A stretch of 24,539 bases of DNA from Phoronis australis (taxonomy: Eukaryota > Phoronida > Phoronidae), in assembly GCA_002633005.1 (NCBI GenBank), contig NMRA01000756.1:1-24539 (forward strand). Reading direction: 5' to 3'. A program made the position numbers and the translations under genes. The notes below the pieces were generated by a model. The model did no database searches and was not told the DNA's origin. It saw only the letters and a list, made by a program, of their open reading frames with translations. Shown one piece after another: positions 10,461-19,748 of the stretch (positions are counted from its first letter, which is position 1; each line of letters starts with the position of its first letter).

Positions 10461-10999
10461 CTTTTAGATACTAGGTAAATGTCAATGAAAAGACAAGGAT
10501 AAGCAGATTCACAGACCTGTAAGCAAAAACTCCAATATATGACTTCCGAGCTATGTGATAAGTAGGTCTTATAAAGGCAATATTTCCCTTCCCAGATATA
10601 AGTCAATGTTACATAGTTACAAAACTCTAAAAACACAAATGCAAAAACCTTCCCTAGCATCCTGGTTCGCGGGCGTGGGAGAGAATTTTGTACATCCAAC
10701 CGGAAAAAATGACAAAATAGACAAGTAGCACTAACAAAACATAGTTTGATCTCAGCTTCTAGTTTAATACAGAAAAGATACAGAAAAGATAAGTACCGAG
10801 GGTAAGTCAGAGCCACGCCAGCGCAGATGCACTATAAACATCCAGTAAAGCCTGCTGAGACTTGCCATAATCAAATCCCTGTTACTGAGATAATAAAAAA
10901 AGAAAAACAGGTAAAAGCAATAAGGCGCTGGCATTAACATCTAACATTGGCCAATGAGAATACTTAAATAGTGACTAAATACAAAGTACTGGGATGTAG
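10461..10999 (-). other. LINE inter-ORF spacer
   Basis: This is 539 bases between the ORF1 stop and the ORF2 ATG, long for an L1-type element, where ORFs are usually adjacent or overlapping. A minus-strand frame at 10816-10457 is open for 119 codons but is Cys/Phe/Leu-rich and resembles no ORF1 or endonuclease segment. No splice or second start arrangement is evident. It could hold an internal entry or promoter function, or be a lineage-specific insertion. Confidence 0.5.
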
Positions 11000-11867
11000 T
11001 TACGCTGTAAATTTTCTCCATAGTTCTTCCTTGCTTTTTCGTACCTCCAACCAAATCATATCAGGAGCTTCCTTGAAGCGTGTGAACATCTTCTGCTGCT
11101 TTCTCAAATCATAGGCAATGTGTGCCAGCTCTCCTCTCTTTTGCTTTAACACTGGCGGCAGGTCGGTACGGACAGCAAGACCCTTCTCTCTCAACTTTGA
11201 CCCAGCAGCTAGAATGTTGTTTCGGTCAATCATCATCACAAATTTAACAACAATTGCTCTAGAAGCATCTGGGTTTCTGGACTGCTGAGGTTTCGGCAAT
11301 CTGTGGCAGTTAGAAAACATGAGCGAGTTCACATAACTGTGCTGAAGTAGAAGTTTTTTTTCTATGAAGCCTTTGACTACCTGTTCAACATTATCAATGG
11401 CTGTGTCACGGATGGGTTCATTTATACCGTAGTTCAAGAGATTATATCTCCTAGACCTCCATTCATCATAAGCTAAACGCTTTTTGCAGAATGTCAACAT
11501 AGTCAAGCCTACGGAGGTTTGCCTCTTGAATTTTATTTTCCACTGCGTCTAGTTTGTTAGAAATAAATTCTTGTGATGTTTCTAAATCCAACATTCTGTC
11601 CTCAACCTTAGAAAATCTATCAGAGAACAATGCTTCCAAACGGGTAGTTGACTCGATAATTAGCGACTTCAATTCGGACAAAGTTACCGTTCCCTCAGAA
11701 TCTGAGCTCAGTTCCACCGGCGTGGAAACTGTCATGTCGGCCTCACAGTCACTGGCGATAGCAACATTACCAGAGCTTTTACTGGTTGAAGCGTTTTCCT
11801 CCGCATTCGTTTCTTCTTGTATTGCGCTTTGTGAACGAAGTGCTTTTCGTTGACTCTTACCCGGCAT
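11000..11867 (-). pseudogene. LINE ORF1: coiled-coil / RRM nucleic-acid chaperone, one frameshift
   Basis: ORF1p of L1-type elements coats the RNA as a trimer and assists target-primed reverse transcription. The ATG at 11867-11865 (MPGKSQRKALRS) is preferred to the non-ATG upstream extension. Residues 1-60 are Ser/Glu-rich and disordered. Residues ~70-125 form a heptad-rich coiled coil (FSDRFSKVEDRMLDLETS). After a break in the A5 run (plus T5 at 11481-11485) the next frame carries RRYNLLNYGI, the first strand of the Transposase_22 RRM, and a basic C-terminal domain ending at TAA 11000-11002. With the single-base shift the length is 288 residues, typical for the family. No CCHC knuckle is visible. 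Confidence 0.85.
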
Positions 11868-11946
11868 AGTTTTCAAAATTATTGACAAAATTCCCAGGAA
11901 GACCAATTAGAGCGCCGTCATAGGCCGAGACCGGAACCGGAAGTGT
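11868..11946 (-). promoter_or_regulatory. LINE 5' leader with ETS-type site at the very 5' end
   Basis: The transcript-sense strand starts ACACTTCCGGTTCCGG. The complement ACCGGAAGTG (11936-11945 on plus) equals the classic ETS/GABP consensus, followed by a second CCGGAA. L1-type elements carry internal promoters in their leaders, so a factor site in the first bases is plausible; activity is inferred. The leader is only 79 bases long and GC-rich compared with the rest of the element. Confidence 0.5.
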
Positions 11947-11962
11947 CGCAATATTTATAGTT
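11947..11962. repeat. LINE target-site duplication, right copy
   Basis: CGCAATATTTATAGTT, identical to 6520-6535, abuts the first base of the LINE 5' end. Confidence 0.9.
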
Positions 11963-11991
11963 ATTGTATTGAAGAACCATTGAAATGTTTC

Positions 11992-12115
11992 CAGGTGCGG
12001 ATCCAGGATTTTGAGTTAGGGGGGCCAGGGCACGGTATTAGCCAGGATTTTGCCCGTCAGACATTCTCACCCCCAAACAGTCAAATGGAATCTGGGAGAA
12101 TTTTAGGGGGGCATG
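11992..12115 (+). mobile_element. truncated copy of CAGWGGCGGAT small DNA element
   Basis: It starts CAGGTGCGGATCCAGGAT and matches 13783-13905 almost base for base: GGATCCAGGAT-TTGAG, TTTTGCCCGTCAGACATTC, GTCAAATGGAATCTGGGAG, ATTTTAGRGGGG. Similarity stops after GGGGGGCATG, so the right terminal repeat is missing. It lies 29 bases outside the LINE target duplication and is independent of it. Confidence 0.8.
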
Positions 12116-12884
12116 CAACAGACTACCTTGGAATTGAGTTACCATCCTTTATTCATAGTCTGCATACATGCATCTTTTGAGATCAGCTTTATTTGTTGTG
12201 CCTTTTACTTTTAATGATCCATTTAAAACTAAATCTTTCACGGAAAAACAACAGATTTTAAACACTTGAGAACTACGGTGATTGTGAACAAAGATTGTTA
12301 TTGTTCCGGCCCTGCGAAAGCGTCATGAATTATTAGACATCAAAATTCTCAAGGTAACTTACCTTTTTATAAGACCAGCTTCACTCTTAATGATGTGTTT
12401 GTCGTCAAAGCAGCCGTCCTCAAAATGGTCGGAGCATATTTCGGCTCCGACAGATGGTTGACTCGACAGTCATTTTCAAAAGACGAGCAGAGCACACGAA
12501 AACCTGCCATTACGCAGCCAGATGCTTGTCTTTTTAGAATTTAAATGGGCTCATGCCTTCCACCTGGGTGGTGTTAAAATAGTTAGCACACACACATACA
12601 CACCGATGCACCATGGCTAAAACACCCCAAGGTTGAACGGTCTTTGTTCTTCCTGTACTGTGATATAATAGCAGTGAACTGCATTGTGGGATATGATCTG
12701 GTTTGTGTTCCCCAACACCATTTCACGGTGTCAAAGGTCAACTTTACGCGCATTTTCTTATTTTCGCTTTTTTAAATAACTAAAGATACAATAATACGAT
12801 GATTTGAATAAAATACATCCAAAAAGCAATTATCTTGAAAATATTATTGCAATTTAACATACTTGGACCTTGCAAATTACACTT
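12116..12884. other. no recognisable gene
   Basis: It contains a small stem-loop at 12428-12451 (GTCGGAGC pairing with GCTCCGAC, 8-base loop), a short CA-rich run near 12583-12602, and the reverse complement of GGTGTTGGGGAACACAAA at 12703-12720. No coding frame of note. Confidence 0.4.
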
Positions 12885-13165
12885 TAATTTTCCGTACATT
12901 TTTTAAATACATGTACTTCACTCAAACTGTTCACGTGGCGGATCACAGTGTATGTTGAGCGTTATTCACACTTTTATAAATATATTACTTCAAACTATTT
13001 TCCGAGTTTGTTGATCGAACCTGGCTAACGACGTCGAGTCGGCATTGACCTACATCTACCTTTTGAACTTTCTATGTCAGAGGTCACTGTTGAAGTAATG
13101 CGGGAGGTGAATACAGAAAACTTTATTACATGGCCGTATTTTCTGCGAGATTCAACGTGTATGAG
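12885..13165 (+). repeat. inverted dispersed repeat with coding-like block (copy 1)
   Basis: Two blocks match the reverse complement of the right end of the window: 12885-12955 with 22925-22995 (ACTGTTCACRTGGCGGATCAC is shared) and 13019-13165 with 22415-22560. The second block stays in one frame for about 35 codons, reading FELSMSEVTVEVMREVNTEN and ending at TGA, with mostly silent or conservative differences from its partner. The spacing between blocks differs between copies (about 150 versus 460 bases). The family is unknown; a transposon relic or a duplicated exon are both possible. Confidence 0.65.
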
Positions 13166-13663
13166 ATAAAACACCATACATCAGAGACAAAAACAGAATT
13201 TTCGAAAGAAGCAGTGTCTGCCTGAATACAGCAGCTATTTTTCTAAAGAAATCTTGACTTTAATTCAAACAAGTGAAATGTTGGAAGTCGAATTATTATA
13301 TCTCCACGGTAATAGTTGGGAATATCTTTGCTTTATATGATCAACAACTATTTCCATCAAAAAACTGTTTTACCTTTCTTTAGATATGGTATACACTCCT
13401 GCGCAAGCGACGCACAAGCCACGACATTTACCGAAAACGTTTTCTCCATTGACTCGACTGGCATGTCCACAAAAGTTTCTGAAAGTAGACCCATATCATG
13501 GATAATAAAACAAGAACCATTGAGATATACGACACAATTTAATATGGACCAACTGTTATCCTTTTAAGATTTTTGGGCATCATTCGAAATGAAACCTGTC
13601 ACTAGCTTTGCGAATGCACAAAATGTGCGCTTTCATTGAGCTTTATCAAAGTAAAACCCCACT
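13166..13663. other. no recognisable gene
   Basis: An open frame on plus at about 13316-13567 shows no domain resemblance and no splice-like context. Confidence 0.4.
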
Positions 13664-13743
13664 CTGATAATGCCAACTCCCACGCATGACCATTGTATTC
13701 TATTATCATAGCCTGCGACCCCGAGACTAGCTGCAGGAATTAC
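13664..13743. repeat. short dispersed repeat (copy 2)
   Basis: Direct diverged copy of 5503-5581, sharing AATGCCAACTCC, GCATGACC, TGTATTCTATTAT and a GAGACTAG-type block. Unlike copy 1, it has no P2X7-like coding sequence ahead of it, so it is more likely a mobile or dispersed repeat than a gene tail. Confidence 0.6.
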
Positions 13744-13782
13744 ACTGCACATTTCTGGCAGTCTGAGTTTTGACCGAGTGTT

Positions 13783-13942
13783 CAGAGGCGGATCCAGGAT
13801 CTTGAGATAGTGGGGGGAGGCAGAGAAGAGTATTAGCCAGAATTTTGCCCGTCAGACATTCGCACCCCCGTACGGTCAAATGGAATCTGGGAGAATTTTA
13901 GAGGGGCCATGGCCCCCTTGGCCCCCTTTAAATCCGCCACTG
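13783..13942 (+). mobile_element. complete 160-bp MITE with CAGWGGCGGAT ends
   Basis: The left end CAGAGGCGGAT and right end ATCCGCCACTG form an 11-base terminal inverted repeat with one mismatch. GTGTT (13778-13782 and 13943-13947) immediately flanks both ends as a 5-base duplication. The interior has G-rich and C-rich tracts that can pair (GGGGCCATGGCCCCC, then TTGGCCCCC). There is no coding capacity. The CAG...CTG termini resemble non-autonomous hAT elements, but most hAT duplications are 8 bases, so the superfamily is uncertain. A truncated sibling is at 11992-12115. Confidence 0.8.
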
Positions 13943-13947
13943 GTGTT

Positions 13948-14675
13948 GTAATTCCATTGCTTTATTTCCATTTTTACGTTTTTGTTCATCAAGAGAAACA
14001 TTTGAGCTACGGTTCTAGATAGCAAGCAGTTTCCTGGTAAAATTAGTCTTTATACCCACCGACTCTTGGCCTGGTTGGATATCGGGAATAGTTTGGCCTC
14101 TAATACCTTTTCATCTTACGTCTTAGAAATATTTTCGACAAGCTATCAAACTACATGTTAGAAGTTTTATAGCAAAACATTTATGGGTTTTAAGAAAAAA
14201 ACCAGACAAAAATGGGAACATGCATATCACAGATTTTTTTTAAAATCAAGCCTATTTGTACACCAAAGTGGAATTATTAATAGCTGGCATATTTTTGGTT
14301 TTGAAAAGTTATCGCTTTCAGTAAAATAAGCTCTCTCTTACATTTTGAAGGTAAAATATAATGGGAGGTGACGCCAATTTTAGCAAACTTTTGATAACGG
14401 CTGGGAAATACCAATACCAGGATGAAGGCAACTTTTCAGGTCACTTTTAGTAAAAAGTATGGTTCGTTGATTATCCCAGATATACTTTTCAGTTAATAAC
14501 AGCTTCCCGTAATTTCATTAATTAGTGGTGCCTTTACTCCGGAAGTGGAGGGTTAAGAATCTCCCTCCATTATGTTTTAATATAGTCTGATGTATGTGCT
14601 GTCGAGTCAGTCATTGTTCTACCTCGGTTGTGATAAGTTCGGTTGTCGTTTGCGTTTGTTCACGAGTCAGTCAAC
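13948..14675. other. no recognisable gene
   Basis: AT-rich sequence without a supported frame; the stretch just before 14676 would be the 5' flank of the THAP relic. Confidence 0.4.
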
Positions 14676-14960
14676 ATGTCGTAGGATAGCTGCGTACTGT
14701 TGTGCACTCATTATCATCTTGCGCACTTTGGGTATGCCATTAAACCACTTTCCGAAAGATGACACGCTCCGTCGTACTTGGCTCGTTCGTGTGAAAAACG
14801 TTGTGTTACCGTCCACGCATTGGAACTTCCCGAGTGTGTTGCAAGAATTTTCTGCTGTTGGATTACGAAAGAGATTTGTAGGCGAAATTGATGAAGATTC
14901 CTGCAAAACAACGCCTGACGAAGGGTGCTATACTGTCGCTGTTGAGGTACATTTTTGAAG
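14676..14960 (+). pseudogene. decayed THAP-type zinc finger
   Basis: THAP domains are C2CH DNA-binding fingers of about 90 residues in transcription factors and P-element-type transposases. The domain can be followed through three frames. ATG 14676-14678 leads to DSCVLLC (first two ligands) after a TAG at 14682-14684. From about 14745 the next frame gives LNHFPKDDTLRRTWLVRVK with the conserved Pro and Trp. From 14831 the third frame gives RVCCKNF...DYERDL, parallel to the usual C-x2-H-F segment, but with Asn where the His ligand should be. After TAG 14879-14881 the same frame continues into a basic KQRLTKGAILSLL stretch where AVPTIF-like residues normally close the fold. Two frameshifts, two stops and a lost ligand make it non-functional. 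The call rests on pattern order and spacing and I consider it strong. Confidence 0.75.
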
Positions 14961-15400
14961 CGAGTAGCCTCGCGAGCTGTCGCCTCTGCAGTGACTGCAG
15001 GCGTTCAATCTACTGTCACCATTGCCTCCGAACGTACCCCTAGAGCGTGCAATTCCGGGAAATAGCAGTGATTTGCCTTGTGCTGGTGTTGTCTCCAGCC
15101 CAGAGCTTGTAAGCAGCTCTGCAGCGACGTTGAGTAGTGGCAGTGAATACAGTCCAAGTTCGATACCCAGCTTAAGGACAGTTCGTCGTCTAGTGCACAG
15201 GCCGGTCAGACAAAATTTGGTGAGTTTATTGTGAAGTTGACTAAAGTATTGGAGCTATTTAGAAAGTGACAGCTGTGTAGCGAGGAAGTCACACGGTTAG
15301 ATGTAAACGGTTTGGGTGCTCAGGTCATCTTGCATTTGCACCAGGACGTCCCAAAACGCCTGTCCCCAGTCTCTGTCTCGTTTCTCTCAACAGCTGTCTG
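14961..15400 (+). pseudogene. Ser/Pro-rich linker and helical relic after THAP
   Basis: A plus frame at 15022-15234 encodes a Ser-rich, low-complexity segment (VSSPELVSSSAATLSSGSEY). Around 15210-15350 broken frames give FIVKLTKVLELF and SEEVTRLDVNGLGAQVI, which look amphipathic. Such a disordered linker plus helix commonly follows a THAP finger. There is no independent family match, so it is grouped with the THAP relic by position only. Confidence 0.35.
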
Positions 15401-16070
15401 TATTCTACCTCGCTATACTCTGGCTCAAACATGGGAGAACCTTTTTAGAGATTTGTTTGTGAAAGTTTCAATGGCTGAGAATCAAAATGTAGAGGATTTG
15501 GAGAAAGCAATGCAACATTCTGAACTTCCGTGTTATGTTGAAGAAGTATTAGGATAAAGTTTTTCGTTTTACGAAGTCTTCTGTTATTCGCAAACTGAAA
15601 TCGGGTAAGACCACTGGTATGGACGGAATCCCATGCGAAGTGCTGTGATCTTCAGAGATGATTAATATTTTGGTCTCGCTCTTTCAGAAGGTCATTTTCA
15701 CTGGATTTACTCCACCATTACAGTATAAAGCGATTATCATACCGATCGGATTAGACACAGGTAGTGACTTGAATTTATCTTTCAACTATTGAAGCATAAA
15801 TTTGCTCTCTACCCTGAGTGAAGTGTATCATTGTAATGTACTAAACAGGAGATTGACAGAGTTTCTGAATGTCGAACACAGATTGAATGAAAAACAAAAT
15901 GGTTTTCGACAAGGGCGGTCTTCTCTTGATTATGTGTTTACACTCACGTCTATCGTTAAAGATAGAATAGCTTGTAATAGACCAACGTTTAGGATATTGG
16001 TCGATATGGATCGGGCTTTTGACAATTTGTATAGAAACTTATTATTGGAAAATTAATTAATTTAGGAGTA
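15400..16070 (+). pseudogene. reverse transcriptase fragment of a second non-LTR element
   Basis: RT motifs appear in order: WENLFRDLFV (~15440); KLKSGKTTGMDGIP (~15598-15635, finger motif 1); AIIIPI (~15732-15750); SINLLSTLSEVY (~15796-15830); LNEKQNGFRQGRSS (~15880-15925); and ILVDMDRAFDN (~15990-16030, catalytic motif A, with its first Asp intact). Stops at 15557, about 15647 and 15790, and a frame change at about 16045, interrupt it. LINLGVVKKF continues in another frame to about 16080. Motif C (the YADD equivalent) and the endonuclease are not found. The residues differ clearly from the L1/Tx1 element at 6536-11946, so this is a different clade, which I cannot name. No tail or target duplication is visible. 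Confidence 0.8.
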
Positions 16071-16079
16071 GTTAAAAAA

Positions 16080-19000
16080 TTTGCGCGAAATTCTTGCCTC
16101 CCAAAACGCCATTCCGGAGTAAACCACGAGGAATTAATTAAATTACGAAAAGCAGTAAATAAGTGAAACATATGTTTGGGATAATCAACGAATCTTATTT
16201 TTGATAAAAATGACATGAAAAAAGGTTGCCTTCACCTTTAATCAGCCGACCGCAGGCAGTTAACCAGCAAGATCTTCCTATCCAGTGCAGATCTGTTGTC
16301 AAATCGGCCTACTTTGAAATGGAACAGCTATTTTTAAAAGAAGGTGTGTAGGTTGTTTTGTTAATTTACATATTCAGGTCCTTAGCGGGAGGTTGGCATA
16401 GGGGGTTGAGGCTTTAAAATTTGGTGCAACTGAATGTCTGGAAACAACAGGTAGTAGTGTTCGGGGGAAAGGGCATGGTGAGGTAATTCTTAACCTTCAT
16501 GAAATTCTTTCATGTTTCGTGAAACAGTTTTGATATCCATTGTAAACCCCTAAAACATATTACATCATCTGAATTCTCAACAACTGAAAAATCTGAACTC
16601 ATGCTTTGAAATGTTGCGAGTCGTTTATAAATTCGTATGACTGTCATTTTTTGAAAAGTGCATTTTTGATGTAAACACACGAGTGAGGTCGTATTTGAAC
16701 GTGTTATTCTTACTGCCAATACGCAAACAATGGCGCCTTAGGATTTTTTTATTACTCTTAAACAAAAGAAAGATTATCCCTCATTTTTAAATGACTCAAG
16801 TTTTCATATCCTCTACTAGAAGAAAAATAGAAAATCTGAGAAACGGTTCCTTCAGCCTTAGACAAGAAGAGTGCTTAACAGACTCGAGAATCGGTAATCG
16901 GTGTTTATAGTTGCTGAAATATCAAAAATCAAAGGCTTGAAAATGGCTAACAAAGGTTTGAATTTGTCTCAAATAACTTGCATATTTTGCAGACAAGTGG
17001 TGCTTTTAAAGCTTTGTTATGGTTAGGAATGAAAAAGAAAAACGTAGTTATATATAAATCAATACTTATTATGATACATACATCTTTGATTTCTGGCAAT
17101 ATTAATTATTATACTTTGTGTGAAATTGTAAAACAGTTACCATGTCAAGGGCAACATTTTGACCCAACCTGACCTATTTGATTATTCACGAATCAATATT
17201 TCGTCCATGTTCAGTGACATTTTAAGGCCATTTTCTTCCCACAGCATGTCGTCCACACACCAGCAGTGCTGCAGGGCATAATATACAAACTAGTGGCCCT
17301 GGAGAATTGCGAATCGCAGTACTAAGTTACCATAAGATAATGTCCCAGTGCATTGTCTGTGTGTGAAGAGGAACTATATTATCTGACTGTTAAACCAGCC
17401 AGCCTCATTGGTGAGGATGCCTTTTCGTAGGCAATATGTAATGTGTGGACAACAATGGCTTATTACCTTTCCTGAAAGAAACATGAGGGACTGAAGCTAA
17501 AGAAGACATAGTTTAGGGTCAGATTTTTGGCACAAAGTGAGTCAAGTGATACGATGTTGTGTTTATCTTTAAGGACCTAATTATGGACATCATTGGGGCG
17601 GAATGAGGTTACATGAAGGAAAGCCACGTGCCGAAACTGGACTTTTTCACGAGCAATTCTATTAGCCATTGAAACTCGTTCCTAGTGAAGTGAAAACCAA
17701 AAGCTTCTCGTAAAAATGCTTGTCCTTTCTCACTGTGTGACTTTCCTTTGAGAAGAAATGCTTTTTACTAATGGTAAAAACTTTTCAACTTGGTACGCAT
17801 TATGCAGAAATGACATTCAGGGACTGCACTGATTGTCTTACTGTCAATAGAGAGCCCGTTAATGTTACACTACGATGTTTGAATAAATTTTTCATCAACA
17901 TGCAAGTTTGTCACTAATCATTCAAACCACAATATTTCATCAGTTTTAAAGCCCCATACAGTGTAGTTGTGCTGCTTCTTTGTAAAGCTAAGTGATTACC
18001 GATTACGCTTGCGAATTGTCATTTTTCTGTTGACCTATAGAAATGTCCGGCGATCAAAACGAAGTATTCCTTTTCATTGCATTTGATTTGTTTACAAGTA
18101 AAACTATTTTAGAGCTTTCTGAAAAAGGCCCTTGAACAGTTTTAAGTTTTGCGTTAACTTGTCTATAACAAAAGTTCCACATGCAAGCAAAGTATGTTTT
18201 CAATCATAGCTAGCTGGATAAGAATCTGCTATACACAATATTTGAGAATAGACGATAATCAGTGTATTTAAAAACAAAATGGAAAAATGAACAACCACAT
18301 ACATACAACGGAACAACATTATTTAATAAAAACAACTGTAACTTTCCCTATGCAAAAGAGTTTATAATCATGGGTATCAAGGTTTGATCTTCTAAATTGA
18401 GAGGTTCAATTCCCCCAGGTTAGTGCTGAAGGACTGCTTTTCACTCTGTCGAAATGTAAAATTGACGGCAAGGCGCCTGGTTTCAGTCGCTTTCTTTCAC
18501 CTGTAACAGAGAAATATTAGCAAATTATAGAAGAAAACACAATACAAACCTACTTTTGTAAGGCAGAATATACTTGGCATTTCATCTTCATGTTTATATG
18601 TAGAAACTAATAATCTTTGTACCCAGGCCTCATTTAAAATCTGCATTATGATATGTGAGACAGGCTTAAAAGTGATTTAAGAACGTGTATTTGTCATTAC
18701 ACATAAAGTGTGTTTCTGATCTCAACAAATAAATTTATTCAAGGTGTCAATATTTATTCCAATGCAATGTTACTAATTTACTGAATAGTTCATTCACGTT
18801 AATTCGGTAACTATAATCTGGTAGTCCTGGGTGAAGGTCCGCTATGAAATAATGAAACTCACTAATCTAGAGAATCTCATTGGACAAAGCATAGTTTTGT
18901 AAAGTAACTGCTGTGAAAAAGTCACCCTTAACTTCTGAGCAGCACGTCCCATACACCTGTTATATTTGGAGCACTCCCACCCAGGACAATATGTGGATAT

Positions 19001-19748
19001 GTGCCGCTAGCCTACCATCCGGGTCCCAACTGAGTTTCTGAAGAGAAACTTTGTTCCAATGAATAAACCCGTTATTCTGTGGGGTAACTGGTGGGGGTAA
19101 CATCCTTGAGCGACGCCGCTAGAAACTTGATTGCTAAAAACTTACCAAGTATGGTGAATATGTAGTCTCTCAATAGAAATGCATGGAACACACAGACGGG
19201 GCGTGAGGCTTCGGCATCCACACACTTTATGTCACTGGGTTGACCCCTTTGACCGCAATTCTTTACGCATGTAGTAACCTTAGCTCTTTTGGAAATTTGT
19301 GACCATCTGTCGAAGGTTTTGTACCCCGGGAAATAATAAGGCTTAGCGCGACGACGTATTTTGATAACAATTCCGTATTTTTACCAACTGTTTACATACA
19401 GACAGCGACGCATGCGTAATTCAATCACCACTAGCACAGCAGCGACACCGCGTTGAATAGACCCATTTATTTCAAAGTACACCTGGCAGCTGTTCACCCC
19501 TGGACAAGCTGAACTGCATTACACAGTCTCACCTTGCACAATCACAGACACTCCACAATTCGGCACCATTCGTTATATCAATTTTGTCAATAATCAGTCT
19601 CAGTGGCACACATCAAACACTTATAATCACAAGCACCGAAATATAAATGTTTTGTAGCTTTAATTCTTACCATTATCATGGCCGATCACTCGGCTCGTCA
19701 TAAACCACGAGACCCCAACTCTATTTAACGTATCTCTTGCGCTTTAGA
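16080..19748. other. 3.7 kb without a supported gene
   Basis: Short acceptor-bounded open stretches occur (AG before 16259, before 16379 and before 16993) but each is interrupted or featureless. A B-box-like word (GGTTCAATTCC) at about 18403 has no tRNA fold around it. Later exons of the minus-strand SDR gene would be expected here or beyond, yet I could not recognise any. No transposon ends were recognised. Confidence 0.4.

Larger units (their letters stand above)
6536..11946 (-). mobile_element. full-length non-LTR retrotransposon, L1/Tx1-like
   Basis: The element is 5411 bases and lies on the minus strand. From its 5' end it has a 79-base leader (11946-11868), ORF1 (11867-11000), an unusually long 539-base spacer, and ORF2 (10460-6763). 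ORF2 carries apurinic-type endonuclease, reverse transcriptase and a C-terminal CCHC knuckle. A 3' UTR of about 210 bases and an A-rich tail follow (T-run at 6536-6549 on plus). Identical 16-base flanks (6520-6535, 11947-11962) mark a single target-primed insertion of a complete copy. ORF architecture, the RRM-type ORF1 and the poly(A) tail fit the L1 superclade; the CTFC...H-Y-W-C knuckle fits Tx1-type members. Perfect flanks with many internal frame breaks suggest it is moderately old, or that short-run indels are partly assembly error. Confidence 0.92.

Noticed and set aside
10457-10816. 119-codon minus-strand frame in the LINE spacer as a third LINE protein
   Set aside because: No resemblance to any LINE domain; kept only as a spacer observation.
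11980-12180. Plus-strand open frame across the truncated small transposon
   Set aside because: It reads through a known non-coding repeat, and the other copy of that repeat (13783-13942) does not keep the frame.
16258-16480. Two acceptor/donor-bounded stretches on plus that could be exons (near 16259-16335 and 16379-16478)
   Set aside because: The second has stops in every phase compatible with the first, and neither peptide resembles a known family.
16978-17172. Open frame after a TTTTGCAG tract
   Set aside because: Only about 60 codons, AT-driven composition, no homology and no partner exon.
18361-18430. B-box-like GGTTCAATTCC suggesting a tRNA or tRNA-derived SINE
   Set aside because: No A-box at the right distance, no acceptor-stem pairing and no cloverleaf could be drawn around it.
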